Notes: a model not told the origin generated them from the sequence alone. 6,730 bases of DNA from Clostridia bacterium (GCA_017481185.1 JAFUPO010000244.1:1-6730); one strand, 5' to 3'. Shown: positions 1 to 5,539, counted from the stretch's first letter. Program-made: numbers and translations.

Positions 1-874
1 CGGCTGGCCATGCGATCGGGGTGGAAGGGCTCCAGCTCATCAGCTTTTCACCGATACCGGAAAACTTAATGGGCTTGCCGGTCACCGCGCGCACAGACAG
101 GGCCGCGCCGCCGCGGGTATCGCCGTCCAGCTTGGTGAGGATCACGCCGTCCACGCTCAATTGATCGTTGAAGGACTTGGCCACATTCACCGCGTCCTGA
201 CCGGTCATGGCGTCCACCACCAGTAGAATCTCCTGGGGCTTCACCTCGGCCTTAATGCGTGAAAGCTCCTGCATCAGCGCCTCATCCACATGGAGGCGGC
301 CGGCGGTATCAATGATCAGCACATCCCGGCCATAATACCGGGCCTGCTCAATCGCTTCCTTGGCGGTTTTCACCGGGTCCTGCTGACCCTTTTCATAAAC
401 CGGGCACTTGACCTTTTCGCCCACCACCTGCAATTGCTTGATGGCCGCGGGGCGGTAGATGTCGCAGGCAGCCAGCATGGGCTTTTTGCCCTGCTTTTGC
501 AGCCACAGGGCCAGCTTGGCGGCCATGGTGGTTTTACCAGCGCCCTGCAAACCGCATAGCATATAAATGGTCGGCACGCTGGGGGACCAGGTCAGCCGGG
601 CGTTGGCGCCGCCCATCAGCTGGGTCATTTCTTCATTAACGATTTTAATGACCTGCTGGCCAGGGGTGAGGGATTCAAGAATCTCCTGGCCCACGCACCG
701 CTGCGTGACCTTTTTGCAGAAGTCCTTGGCTACGGCGTAGTTAACGTCAGCCTCCAGGAGGGCCATACGCACCTCGCGCATGGATTCCTTCACCATCTGC
801 TCGTTGAGCTTGCCGCGGCCAGTAAGTTTCTTTAACGCTCCTTGGAGCTTTTCAGACAAGCCTTCAAAGGCCAT
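1..874 (-). CDS. ffh: Signal recognition particle GTPase Ffh (SRP54), partial, with a 1-base frameshift near the window edge
   Basis: Ffh binds SRP RNA and the signal sequences of nascent membrane and secreted proteins, and hands the ribosome to the FtsY receptor using GTP. Translating the minus strand from the ATG at 874 gives an N-terminus typical of the family (MAFEGLSEKL). The N domain spans residues 1-95 and the GTPase domain follows, with P-loop GLQGAGKTT (108-116), DIYRPAA (138-144), DTAGR (189-193), TKLD (247-250) and GIGEK (273-277). The methionine-rich M domain (about the last 150 residues of a usual ~450) lies beyond the window. After codon 278 the frame is lost: restoring one G on the coding strand (one C near base 41 of the plus strand) gives ELEPFHPDRMAS, the expected continuation. 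The start overlaps the end of ylxM by 11 bases and has a GGAGG site inside ylxM, implying coupled translation. The identity is certain. The frameshift is probably a sequence error. Confidence 0.96.
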   Translation of the reverse strand, partial: MAFEGLSEKLQGALKKLTGRGKLNEQMVKESMREVRMALLEADVNYAVAKDFCKKVTQRCVGQEILESLTPGQQVIKIVNEEMTQLMGGANARLTWSPSVPTIYMLCGLQGAGKTTMAAKLALWLQKQGKKPMLAACDIYRPAAIKQLQVVGEKVKCPVYEKGQQDPVKTAKEAIEQARYYGRDVLIIDTAGRLHVDEALMQELSRIKAEVKPQEILLVVDAMTGQDAVNVAKSFNDQLSVDGVILTKLDGDTRGGAALSVRAVTGKPIKFSGIGEKLMSWSPSTPIAWPA

Positions 875-1229
875 TTTCTTCCTCCTCATCTGCTGCCATC
901 AGGGCAGTGATGCACTGCTCGGCCTGCCGAGCCTTATCTCCGGGGATCTGCTGGATCAGGGCCAGCGCCCTTTCCAGGCCTTGCTGGGTTCTTTCAAACC
1001 GCTCCATCACATGAAGCTTGCTCTCCAGCTCTGTCAGCTGCTCCTGCCCCCGGTGGAGTGCGTCATGCACACCCTGGCGGCTGATGCCCGTTTGGGCTGC
1101 GATCTCTGACAGGGATAGATCCTCTTCGCAGGAAAGGCGAATGGCTTCCCGCTGCTTCTCAGTCAGCAATGGGCCATAGAAGGCCAGCAGCGTTCCGGTA
1201 TATACCTTCTGATCCAAACTGCCTGCCAT
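864..1229 (-). CDS. ylxM: YlxM/UPF0122 family helix-turn-helix protein, SRP-associated
   Basis: This is a small putative DNA-binding protein of the YlxM family, which in Firmicutes sits directly before ffh and has been linked to SRP function. With the start chosen here it has 121 residues, close to the usual 105-120. Residues 22-65 resemble a sigma-70 region 4 helix-turn-helix (LTEKQREAIRL, then LSLSEIAAQTGISRQGVHDAL). A coiled-coil-like helical segment follows at about 60-95, and the C-terminus is acidic (DEEEENGL). The reading frame stays open to an ATG at 1259, but that start has only a weak AAGG upstream and would begin about 10 bases after the predicted transcription start. The ATG at 1229 has GGAGGG six bases upstream and matches where family members begin. 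The last 11 bases overlap ffh. Family assignment is firm. The exact molecular role is not established. Confidence 0.9.
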   Translation of the reverse strand: MAGSLDQKVYTGTLLAFYGPLLTEKQREAIRLSCEEDLSLSEIAAQTGISRQGVHDALHRGQEQLTELESKLHVMERFERTQQGLERALALIQQIPGDKARQAEQCITALMAADEEEENGL

Positions 1230-1244
1230 CTCTGCCCTCCGTAC

Positions 1245-1266
1245 TGTCAAGCCATGCACCTTGACA
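1245..1266. promoter_or_regulatory. Inverted repeat TGTCAAG-N8-CTTGACA, copy 1 (candidate operator)
   Basis: Perfect 7-bp inverted repeat arms at 1245-1251 and 1260-1266 flank an 8-base spacer. The site begins only a few bases downstream of the predicted ylxM transcription start and ends before the preferred ylxM ATG. A second copy with identical arms and spacer length lies 52 bp away across the promoter. Use as an operator is an inference, because the arm contains the -35 consensus and some coincidence is possible. Confidence 0.5.
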
Positions 1267-1274
1267 CCTGTACT

Positions 1275-1302
1275 ATTATACCTGATTTCGCTAGGTTGTC
1301 AA
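1275..1302 (-). promoter_or_regulatory. Consensus sigma-A promoter for ylxM-ffh
   Basis: Read on the minus strand, a perfect TTGACA (-35, bases 1302-1297) and a perfect TATAAT (-10, bases 1280-1275) are separated by 16 bases. Transcription would start near base 1268, giving a leader of about 40 bases before the ATG at 1229. This supports the shorter ylxM start. The -35 box lies inside one copy of an inverted repeat and the start point abuts the other, so a repressor bound there could block transcription. Confidence 0.85.
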
Positions 1303-1318
1303 GGTTTTTTTCTTGACA
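1297..1318. promoter_or_regulatory. Inverted repeat TGTCAAG-N8-CTTGACA, copy 2 (candidate operator)
   Basis: The arms at 1297-1303 and 1312-1318 are identical to copy 1 and the spacer is again 8 bases, here a G followed by seven T. The left arm includes the -35 box of the ylxM promoter. Its centre is 52 bp from the centre of copy 1, about five helical turns, so two dimers would sit on the same DNA face on either side of the -10 box. The regulator is unknown. Confidence 0.5.
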
Positions 1319-1350
1319 GCTGGTTATTTTGTTTTTTTCTTGTTTAGGTA

Positions 1351-1378
1351 TTGCATTTTCTCCCATTTCGTGCATAAT
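1351..1378 (+). promoter_or_regulatory. Probable promoter of serC-serA
   Basis: TTGCAT (1351-1356) and CATAAT (1373-1378) are separated by 16 bases in an A/T-rich stretch upstream of serC. Each box matches the sigma-A consensus imperfectly. The start point would be near 1385, leaving a leader of about 70 bases with no recognisable riboswitch or T-box. The TTGACA at 1313-1318 has no -10 box at a suitable distance and was not chosen. Confidence 0.5.
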
Positions 1379-1454
1379 ATAGTGCAATGGTTCAAAAATA
1401 ACCCGGCGGGCAAATTTTGTCCCACTTGGTCAAATTTAAGAAGGAGGCACTCAT

Positions 1455-2531
1455 ATGGCGCGTGTGTTCAATTTCTCTCCCGGTCCCAGCATGTTGGCCC
1501 AGCCTGTGCTTGAAAAAGCTCAGAAAGAATTGGTGGAATTCGGCTCTGCCGGTATGTCCGTGATGGAGATGAGCCACCGTTCTAAGATGTACCTCGAAAT
1601 CTACGATCAGGCCGTAGCCCTTTTAAAAGACCTAATGGCTGTGCCTGATACCCACGAGGTCCTTTTCCTCCATGGCGGCGCGACATTGCAGTTTTCCGCT
1701 GTGCCCCTAAACCTGATGGTAAAGGGTAAGGCGGATTACCTGGATACCGGCAACTTTGCCCACCTGGCCGCTGAGGAGGCCAAGCGCTACGGCGCGGTAA
1801 ACATTGCAGCCTCCAGCCGTGAGGATGTTTATACCTATATCCCAGACCTGACCAAAGCTAATTTTGACCCTGAGGCTGACTACGTTCACATCACCACCAA
1901 CAACACCATTTACGGCACTCGCTATGTGGAGTTGCCCAACGTGGCTCCGCCCCTGGTGGCTGACGCTTCCTCCAACATTCTTTCTGAGGTCATGGATGTG
2001 TCCAAATTCGGCGTGATCTATGCCGGTGCTCAGAAGAATATCGGCCCTAGCGGCCTGTGCGTGCTCATCGTTCGCAAGGATCTGATCGGCAAGGCGAACC
2101 CTCTGTGCCCCAAGCTAATGAACTGGGAAGTGCAGCAAAAGGCTGCCAGTATGTACAACACGCCTAACACCTATGGCATTTATATGGCCATGCTGGGCTT
2201 TGAATGGCTCAAGGGCCTGGGCGGCGTTGAAGCTATTGGAAAAATCAATATTGAAAAGGCTGCTCTCCTCTATGATTTCCTGGATGATTCAAAGCTCTTT
2301 AAGCCCACCGCTCAGAAGGCTTACCGCAGCCGCATGAACGTAACCTTCGTCACCGGCGATGCCGACAAGGATGCCTTGTTTGTTAAGGAAGCCGCCGCCA
2401 ACGGCCTGGTGAACCTGAAGGGCCACCGCTCTGTCGGCGGTATGCGAGCCAGCATCTACAACGCCATGCCCGTGGAAGGCGTACAGAAGCTTGTTGCCTT
2501 CATGAAGGACTTCGAGGTTAGAAACGTGTAA
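1455..2531 (+). CDS. serC: Phosphoserine aminotransferase SerC
   Basis: SerC is a cytosolic PLP enzyme that converts 3-phosphohydroxypyruvate plus glutamate to O-phosphoserine plus 2-oxoglutarate, the second step of serine synthesis. The 358 residues match the full family length. Features include the N-terminal FNFSPGPSML (5-14), HGGAT (73-77) that binds the cofactor phosphate, Asp170 in VADASSNILS contacting the pyridine ring, Lys194 in GAQKNIGPSG forming the Schiff base, YNTPNTY (234-240), and the C-terminal GHRSVGGMRASIYNAM segment (323-338) with its substrate-binding basic residues. AGGAGG lies seven bases before the ATG, and the protein begins where homologues begin. serA follows 85 bases downstream on the same strand, so the two probably form an operon. 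The same fold could in principle also serve pyridoxine synthesis, but serA next door makes the serine role the natural reading. No damage is seen. Confidence 0.97.
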   Translation: MARVFNFSPGPSMLAQPVLEKAQKELVEFGSAGMSVMEMSHRSKMYLEIYDQAVALLKDLMAVPDTHEVLFLHGGATLQFSAVPLNLMVKGKADYLDTGNFAHLAAEEAKRYGAVNIAASSREDVYTYIPDLTKANFDPEADYVHITTNNTIYGTRYVELPNVAPPLVADASSNILSEVMDVSKFGVIYAGAQKNIGPSGLCVLIVRKDLIGKANPLCPKLMNWEVQQKAASMYNTPNTYGIYMAMLGFEWLKGLGGVEAIGKINIEKAALLYDFLDDSKLFKPTAQKAYRSRMNVTFVTGDADKDALFVKEAAANGLVNLKGHRSVGGMRASIYNAMPVEGVQKLVAFMKDFEVRNV

Positions 2532-2536
2532 GTTTA

Positions 2537-2608
2537 CCGGGAGGGGGGGATTGCTTTTGCAAAAGAAATCCCCCTCCCGGACCCACCCCAAAGAAAACCA
2601 TTGGGAGG
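2537..2608 (+). repeat. Palindromic intergenic repeat, copy A, with conserved tail
   Basis: Arms at 2537-2558 and 2561-2580 form a long G/C-rich hairpin (CCGGGAGGGGG paired with CCCCCTCCCGG, then CTTTT paired with AAAAG), with two extra G on the left arm and one mismatch. There is no T-run, so it is not a classical terminator. The tail AAAGAAAACCATT, followed by GGGAG, recurs after copy B. It sits between serC and serA, where it could alter relative expression of the two genes. Confidence 0.75.
2603..2608 (+). promoter_or_regulatory. Ribosome binding site of serA, inside the repeat tail
   Basis: GGGAGG lies eight bases before the serA ATG at 2617. It belongs to the conserved tail of repeat copy A: the matching position after copy B reads TTGGAG. 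The translation signal of serA thus appears to be provided by the repeat or to have been built into it. Confidence 0.7.
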
Positions 2609-2616
2609 TCTGATTA

Positions 2617-3786
2617 ATGTATAAGATCAAGGCGTTAAATAAAATCAGCGATATTATTCATACGCAGCTGTCTGCCGATCCTTATATGGTTACCGCTGAA
2701 GAGCCGGTGCCGGACGCTATTTTGGTTCGCAGCGCCAATATGCACGAGATGGAGCTGCCTGCAAGCCTGCTGGGCATCGCCCGGGCAGGGGCTGGGGTCA
2801 ACAATATTCCCATTGCCGAGTGTTCAAAAAAGGGTATCGTTGTTTTCAATACCCCCGGCGCCAATGCCAATGCGGTTGCTGAATTGGTGATGGCTGGCCT
2901 GCTCATGGGCAGCCGCAACATTGCCGGCGGCATCCAATGGGCTGCGGGCTTGAAGGGGCAGGGTGCTGATGTGCCCAAGCTGGTTGAAAAGGGCAAATCC
3001 CAGTTCGTGGGCCCTGAGCTTCGGGGCAAGGTGCTGGGCGTTATCGGTCTTGGCGCCATCGGCGCCATCGTGGCCAACACCGCTAGCCGGGGCTTTGGCA
3101 TGAACGTTATCGGTCACGACCCCTTCATTTCCGTTGACAGCGCCTGGAGCCTTTCCACCTCCGTGCACCGGGCTGCTTCCATGGATGAAGTTATCCAAAA
3201 GGCAGATTATTTAACCATCCATATCCCCCTCACTGACAAAACGCGCGGCATGATCAACAAGGAAATGATCGCCAAGATGAAGCCCGGCGCACATCTGCTT
3301 AACTTTAGCCGTGCTGAGTTGGTAAACAGCGCCGCCTGCCTGGAAGCGCTGGCCTCCGGTCACCTGGCCTCCTATGTGGTGGACTTCCCCACCGATGAAA
3401 TGCTGGGCGTACCCAATGTGGTGTGCATCCCTCACCTGGGCGCTTCCACTCCCGAGAGTGAAGAAAACTGCGCCTCCATGGCGGCTGCCCAGCTGCGTGA
3501 TTATCTGGAGTGGGGCTCCATCAAAAACAGCGTGAACCTCCCCGAGATTATTCTGGGGCCGCCCGAAGGCTGCCGCATCCTGCTCATTCATGAAAACGTG
3601 CCCAACATGGTCAGCGCCATTTCCGCCTGCATCTCCAAGGAGGGCATTAACATTGACAACATGATCAACAAATCCCGTAAGGAAATGGCCGTCACTGTGA
3701 TGGAGCTTTCCGAGTGCCCGTTGGAAGCCGTTCTCGCCGAACTGGCCAACCTCCCCGGCATCATCAAGGTGCGGACCTGGAATTAA
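2617..3786 (+). CDS. serA: D-3-phosphoglycerate dehydrogenase SerA, short ACT-domain type
   Basis: SerA oxidises 3-phosphoglycerate to 3-phosphohydroxypyruvate with NAD, the committed step of serine synthesis. In the 389 residues, the split substrate domain occupies about 1-95 and 275-312. The Rossmann domain lies between, with GLGAIG (144-149) and Asp168 in GHDPF for NAD ribose. An ACT domain fills about 319-389 and probably senses an amino acid, classically serine. Catalytic Arg232 (NFSRAELV) and His273 (IPHLGAST) are present. The acidic partner falls in VVDFPTDEML (254-263), where Glu261 or Asp260 would act. This differs from the DVFPTEP pattern of E. coli SerA but resembles the clostridial/Bacteroides form. 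The expected glycine of the R-G motif is alanine. GGGAGG is eight bases before the ATG. The second half of a serC-serA operon. Confidence 0.95.
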   Translation: MYKIKALNKISDIIHTQLSADPYMVTAEEPVPDAILVRSANMHEMELPASLLGIARAGAGVNNIPIAECSKKGIVVFNTPGANANAVAELVMAGLLMGSRNIAGGIQWAAGLKGQGADVPKLVEKGKSQFVGPELRGKVLGVIGLGAIGAIVANTASRGFGMNVIGHDPFISVDSAWSLSTSVHRAASMDEVIQKADYLTIHIPLTDKTRGMINKEMIAKMKPGAHLLNFSRAELVNSAACLEALASGHLASYVVDFPTDEMLGVPNVVCIPHLGASTPESEENCASMAAAQLRDYLEWGSIKNSVNLPEIILGPPEGCRILLIHENVPNMVSAISACISKEGINIDNMINKSRKEMAVTVMELSECPLEAVLAELANLPGIIKVRTWN

Positions 3787-3803
3787 GGAAACACATAGTT
3801 TTT

Positions 3804-3875
3804 ACGAGGGAGGGTATTTCTTTTAGAAAAAAGAAATGCCCTCCCTCGTGCTCCCTCCTAAAGAAAACCATTTGG
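3804..3875 (+). repeat. Palindromic intergenic repeat, copy B, with conserved tail
   Basis: A 21-bp stem (3804-3824 with 3829-3849) with a 4-base loop is perfect except for one G-U type pair. The outer part is ACGAGGGAGGG and the inner part TTTCTTTT. The tail AAAGAAAACCATTTGGAG (3858-3875 region) matches that of copy A. It begins 17 bases after the serA stop. No T-run follows the stem, so any role in ending or protecting serA mRNA is inferred. Confidence 0.8.
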
Positions 3876-3880
3876 AGCAC

Positions 3881-3910
3881 TTGACTTTTAATCAAATTGT
3901 CTCTTCTAAT
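3881..3910 (+). promoter_or_regulatory. Possible promoter upstream of the small ORF
   Basis: TTGACT (3881-3886) and TCTAAT (3905-3910) each match the consensus at five of six positions with an 18-base spacer. Transcription would start near 3917 and run through repeat copy C, the small ORF and the hairpin at 4089-4126. The surrounding DNA is A/T-rich, which raises the chance of a coincidental match. Confidence 0.35.
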
Positions 3911-3922
3911 TGAATACTAGGG

Positions 3923-3974
3923 TTTCTTCTGGTGAGAGCGCGAGAGAGGGTTCTTCTTTTCCTAAAGAAGAACC
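3923..3974 (+). repeat. Palindromic intergenic repeat, copy C (partly decayed)
   Basis: An 11-bp perfect stem (GGTTCTTCTTT at 3949-3959 with its complement at 3964-3974) has a 4-base loop. The 52 bases align without gaps to copy D (4144-4195) with six differences. One pair of differences is compensatory: T-A at 3952/3971 here against G-C at 4173/4192 in copy D. The outer right arm expected from copy D has been lost. Confidence 0.75.
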
Positions 3975-4032
3975 TGCCAAACGCACAAAAATAAGAATCA
4001 GAGAAGATGTAAAAACACAGGAGGTAATGGAT

Positions 4033-4080
4033 ATGAGTTTCGACTGCACAAAGATTGAAGGACACCATGAAACCTTTTAA
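4033..4080 (+). CDS. Possible small ORF of 15 codons with strong ribosome binding site
   Basis: AGGAGG (4019-4024) stands eight bases before an ATG that opens a 15-codon frame ending in TAA, product MSFDCTKIEGHHETF. An in-frame ATG at 4027 is too close to the ribosome binding site. I do not recognise the peptide. It has one Cys and two adjacent His but no membrane segment or signal peptide. A terminator-like hairpin begins nine bases after the stop and a possible promoter lies about 120 bases upstream, so it may be a complete small transcription unit. It could equally be the stub of a decayed gene, or a chance ORF. Such a short frame alone proves nothing; the evidence is the ribosome binding site and its setting. 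Confidence 0.3.
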   Translation: MSFDCTKIEGHHETF

Positions 4081-4088
4081 TCAATCGC

Positions 4089-4126
4089 AAATGCCCATGC
4101 CTTGAAACCCAAAGCACGGGCATTTT
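4089..4126 (+). terminator. Terminator-like hairpin after the small ORF
   Basis: AAATGCCC (4089-4096) pairs with GGGCATTT (4118-4125). An A-C mismatch and a TGC/GCA extension follow inward, leaving a loop of about 13 bases. On the plus strand it is followed by TTTT-ACC-TTATT, a weak U-tract. It could end the small transcription unit or readthrough from serC-serA. It is weaker than the hairpin after rplA. Confidence 0.45.
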
Positions 4127-4143
4127 ACCTTATTCCCATTCGA

Positions 4144-4204
4144 TTTCTTCGGGTGGGAGCGCGAGGGAGGGTGCTTCTTTTTCTAAAGAAGCACCCTCCC
4201 TCGC
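4144..4204. repeat. Palindromic intergenic repeat, copy D
   Basis: A perfect 20-bp stem (4161-4180 with 4185-4204) has a 4-base loop TTCT. The outer part is GCGAGGGAGGG, close to copy B, and the upstream flank TTTCTTC...GGGAGCGCGAG is shared with copy C. It lies 11 bases past the thioesterase stop on the minus strand. With no T-run on either strand it is not a typical terminator, but the hairpin could stabilise the 3' end of the converging thioesterase mRNA. Confidence 0.8.
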
Positions 4205-4214
4205 ATAATCAACC

Positions 4215-4967
4215 TCAATACACTTTCGTCTCCTTGGGCCGGTCCATCAGGATGCCGCCCATTTCAAAGTGACGCTGGTCGCCATGGTAGCCGCTGAGGA
4301 TGTAGGCGTTCTCATGGCGCTTCAAGTGCAGCTTCATTTTCTGCCCGGGAAGGATCTCGTTAGCATAGTTGACGATCAAGGTATGCAGGCACTTTTCACG
4401 CATGAGGTCAATGCCCAGCATATCGCAAAGCCAGTCGGCATACTTGGTGTTGTTTACGTGCTGGTTCACATCCAGATCCGTATAGGCGGGCATCCGCTCC
4501 AGCAGCACCTCGCCGCCATCCACATCCTCCACAATGCCCGGCAGTCCCATGGGCACAGGCAAATCAGAGTTATCGGGCATCAGGCCCTTGATCAGATCTG
4601 GGGGCAGCATATGCCGGGTGGTAATATCCAACAACACCCAAAGGGTTGCTGCCGTGCCTAAAATATGCCCATAATCATCCTTAAAAATAAAATAACGGGG
4701 GAAGAACACCCGGCGGTTGTTCATGGGAAAGGTTTCAACGATCACTCGGTCGCCCACGCCAGGATATTTATCCATCTGCAGCTGGGTGCGGGTCAATACC
4801 CAAACGGCATTCTTTTCAATCAGTGTATAGCGGCCTACACCGATCAATTCAGCATGAATTCCAGCGATTTCCTGCATCGTGATCAGAATATCGCTGGGCC
4901 GCCAGTGGCCGGTAAAATCGCAGTTGCTGGCTTTGAGGATCATTTCCTCCTGATATGTTTTAACCAT
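4215..4967 (-). CDS. Acyl-ACP thioesterase (FatA/FatB-type double hotdog)
   Basis: Enzymes of this family hydrolyse acyl-ACP to free fatty acid and ACP in the cytosol. The protein has 250 residues from the ATG used here, the size of bacterial members without a plant transit peptide. Numbering from the upstream TTG (one more), the first hotdog domain covers about 1-130 and contains the family-typical TLWVLLDITTRHMLPP (109-124). The second covers about 150-250 and holds the catalytic-region segment YTDLDVNQHVNNTKYADWL (163-181), with the N-x-H-V-N-N motif. The ATG at 4967 is preferred because AGGAGG ends seven bases upstream; the TTG at 4970 would leave only four. The ATG shares its A with the TGA of the upstream Nudix gene (TGATG), so translation is probably coupled. 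Chain-length preference cannot be read from the sequence. Confidence 0.9.
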   Translation of the reverse strand: MVKTYQEEMILKASNCDFTGHWRPSDILITMQEIAGIHAELIGVGRYTLIEKNAVWVLTRTQLQMDKYPGVGDRVIVETFPMNNRRVFFPRYFIFKDDYGHILGTAATLWVLLDITTRHMLPPDLIKGLMPDNSDLPVPMGLPGIVEDVDGGEVLLERMPAYTDLDVNQHVNNTKYADWLCDMLGIDLMREKCLHTLIVNYANEILPGQKMKLHLKRHENAYILSGYHGDQRHFEMGGILMDRPKETKVY

Positions 4968-5470
4968 CAATAAGCCTCCTTGTCCAGAACGGCAAATAGC
5001 TCGTCAAAATAACCCAGCTGATGAAAGGTGCTTTCGTCCCTCACAAGCGCCTTTAGTTCAGCCAGCGAAACCCATTTGACTTGGATTACCTCTTCCTTTT
5101 GCAGCCGGAAGGCATCCATGGGTATGTCTTGTCGAATCACATAAATGTCCTTGATGCTGTTTCGTCCATGACAGCTGAAAGCCAGCCGGGTATTGGATAC
5201 GTCAGGTGCAACGCCCAATTCTTCCTTCATTTCTCGAATCATCCCGGGCAGGCTTTCTTCACCGGCTGTGATGGAGCCGCCTGTGCAGCACCAAAGGCCA
5301 GGCGCCGATTCCTTCTCCAGGCTGCGCTGCTGTATCAACAAACGGCCCTGGCAGTCCATAATCCACATATCTGCCACCAGATGATATTCTCCTGGCTGGA
5401 GCCTTGCGCCTCGCTGAATGGTGCGCCCCGTCTTGATCCGATCATAGGTGTATACATCCCAAAGCTCCAT
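4967..5470 (-). CDS. Nudix hydrolase
   Basis: Nudix enzymes cleave nucleoside diphosphates linked to another group using a divalent metal; some relatives are isopentenyl diphosphate isomerases. The 167 residues contain a perfect Nudix box at 65-87: Gly65, Glu71, then REMKEELGV (79-87), with Glu80, Glu83 and Glu84 as metal ligands. The N-terminal MELWDVYTYDRIKTG and GEYHLVADMWI segments are typical of clostridial Nudix proteins that show weak similarity to isopentenyl diphosphate isomerase. The substrate is not predictable. AGGAG lies seven bases before the ATG and a good promoter lies just upstream. The stop overlaps the thioesterase start by one base, so the two are an operon, with this gene first. 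Confidence 0.9.
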   Translation of the reverse strand: MELWDVYTYDRIKTGRTIQRGARLQPGEYHLVADMWIMDCQGRLLIQQRSLEKESAPGLWCCTGGSITAGEESLPGMIREMKEELGVAPDVSNTRLAFSCHGRNSIKDIYVIRQDIPMDAFRLQKEEVIQVKWVSLAELKALVRDESTFHQLGYFDELFAVLDKEAY

Positions 5471-5498
5471 AGGGTCACTCCTTTATCTTTCATAAAGA

Positions 5499-5527
5499 AT
5501 GATAGCACGTTCATCCATTCGCGTCAA
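5499..5527 (-). promoter_or_regulatory. Promoter of the Nudix-thioesterase operon
   Basis: On the minus strand, TTGACG (5527-5522) and TATCAT (5504-5499) are 17 bases apart, and TGC directly before the -10 box gives an extended -10. Both boxes differ from consensus at one base. The leader to the ATG at 5470 would be about 22 bases and contains the ribosome binding site. It lies just downstream of the rplA terminator, consistent with an independent unit. Confidence 0.7.
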
Positions 5528-5539
5528 GAAAAGGGCAAT

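Noticed and set aside
780..1109. Plus-strand open frame of 109 codons across the ffh-ylxM junction
   Set aside because: It is antisense to two recognised genes and has no ribosome binding site or recognisable protein features.
1230..1259. Upstream ATG start for ylxM at 1259
   Set aside because: It lies about 10 bases after the predicted transcription start and has a poor ribosome binding site. The ATG at 1229 has GGAGGG and fits the family N-terminus.
1313..1318. TTGACA as -35 box of the serC promoter
   Set aside because: No -10-like hexamer occurs 15-19 bases downstream; it is better explained as an arm of the second inverted repeat.
1385..1454. T-box or riboswitch in the serC leader
   Set aside because: The leader is only about 70 bases and shows no T-box sequence, specifier stem or terminator/antiterminator pair.
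2537..2580. Terminator between serC and serA
   Set aside because: The stem is strong but no T-run follows on either strand, and the same structure recurs elsewhere as a repeat. It may reduce readthrough but is not a standard intrinsic terminator.
2682..3591. Three minus-strand open frames across serA
   Set aside because: They are antisense shadows of serA, with biased composition and no motif.
3804..4204. CRISPR array
   Set aside because: The repeats are long imperfect palindromes with irregular spacing and differing sequence, with no uniform repeats or spacers and no cas gene.
4968..4970. TTG start codon for the thioesterase
   Set aside because: The neighbouring ATG at 4967 is better spaced from AGGAGG and forms a standard TGATG coupling junction.
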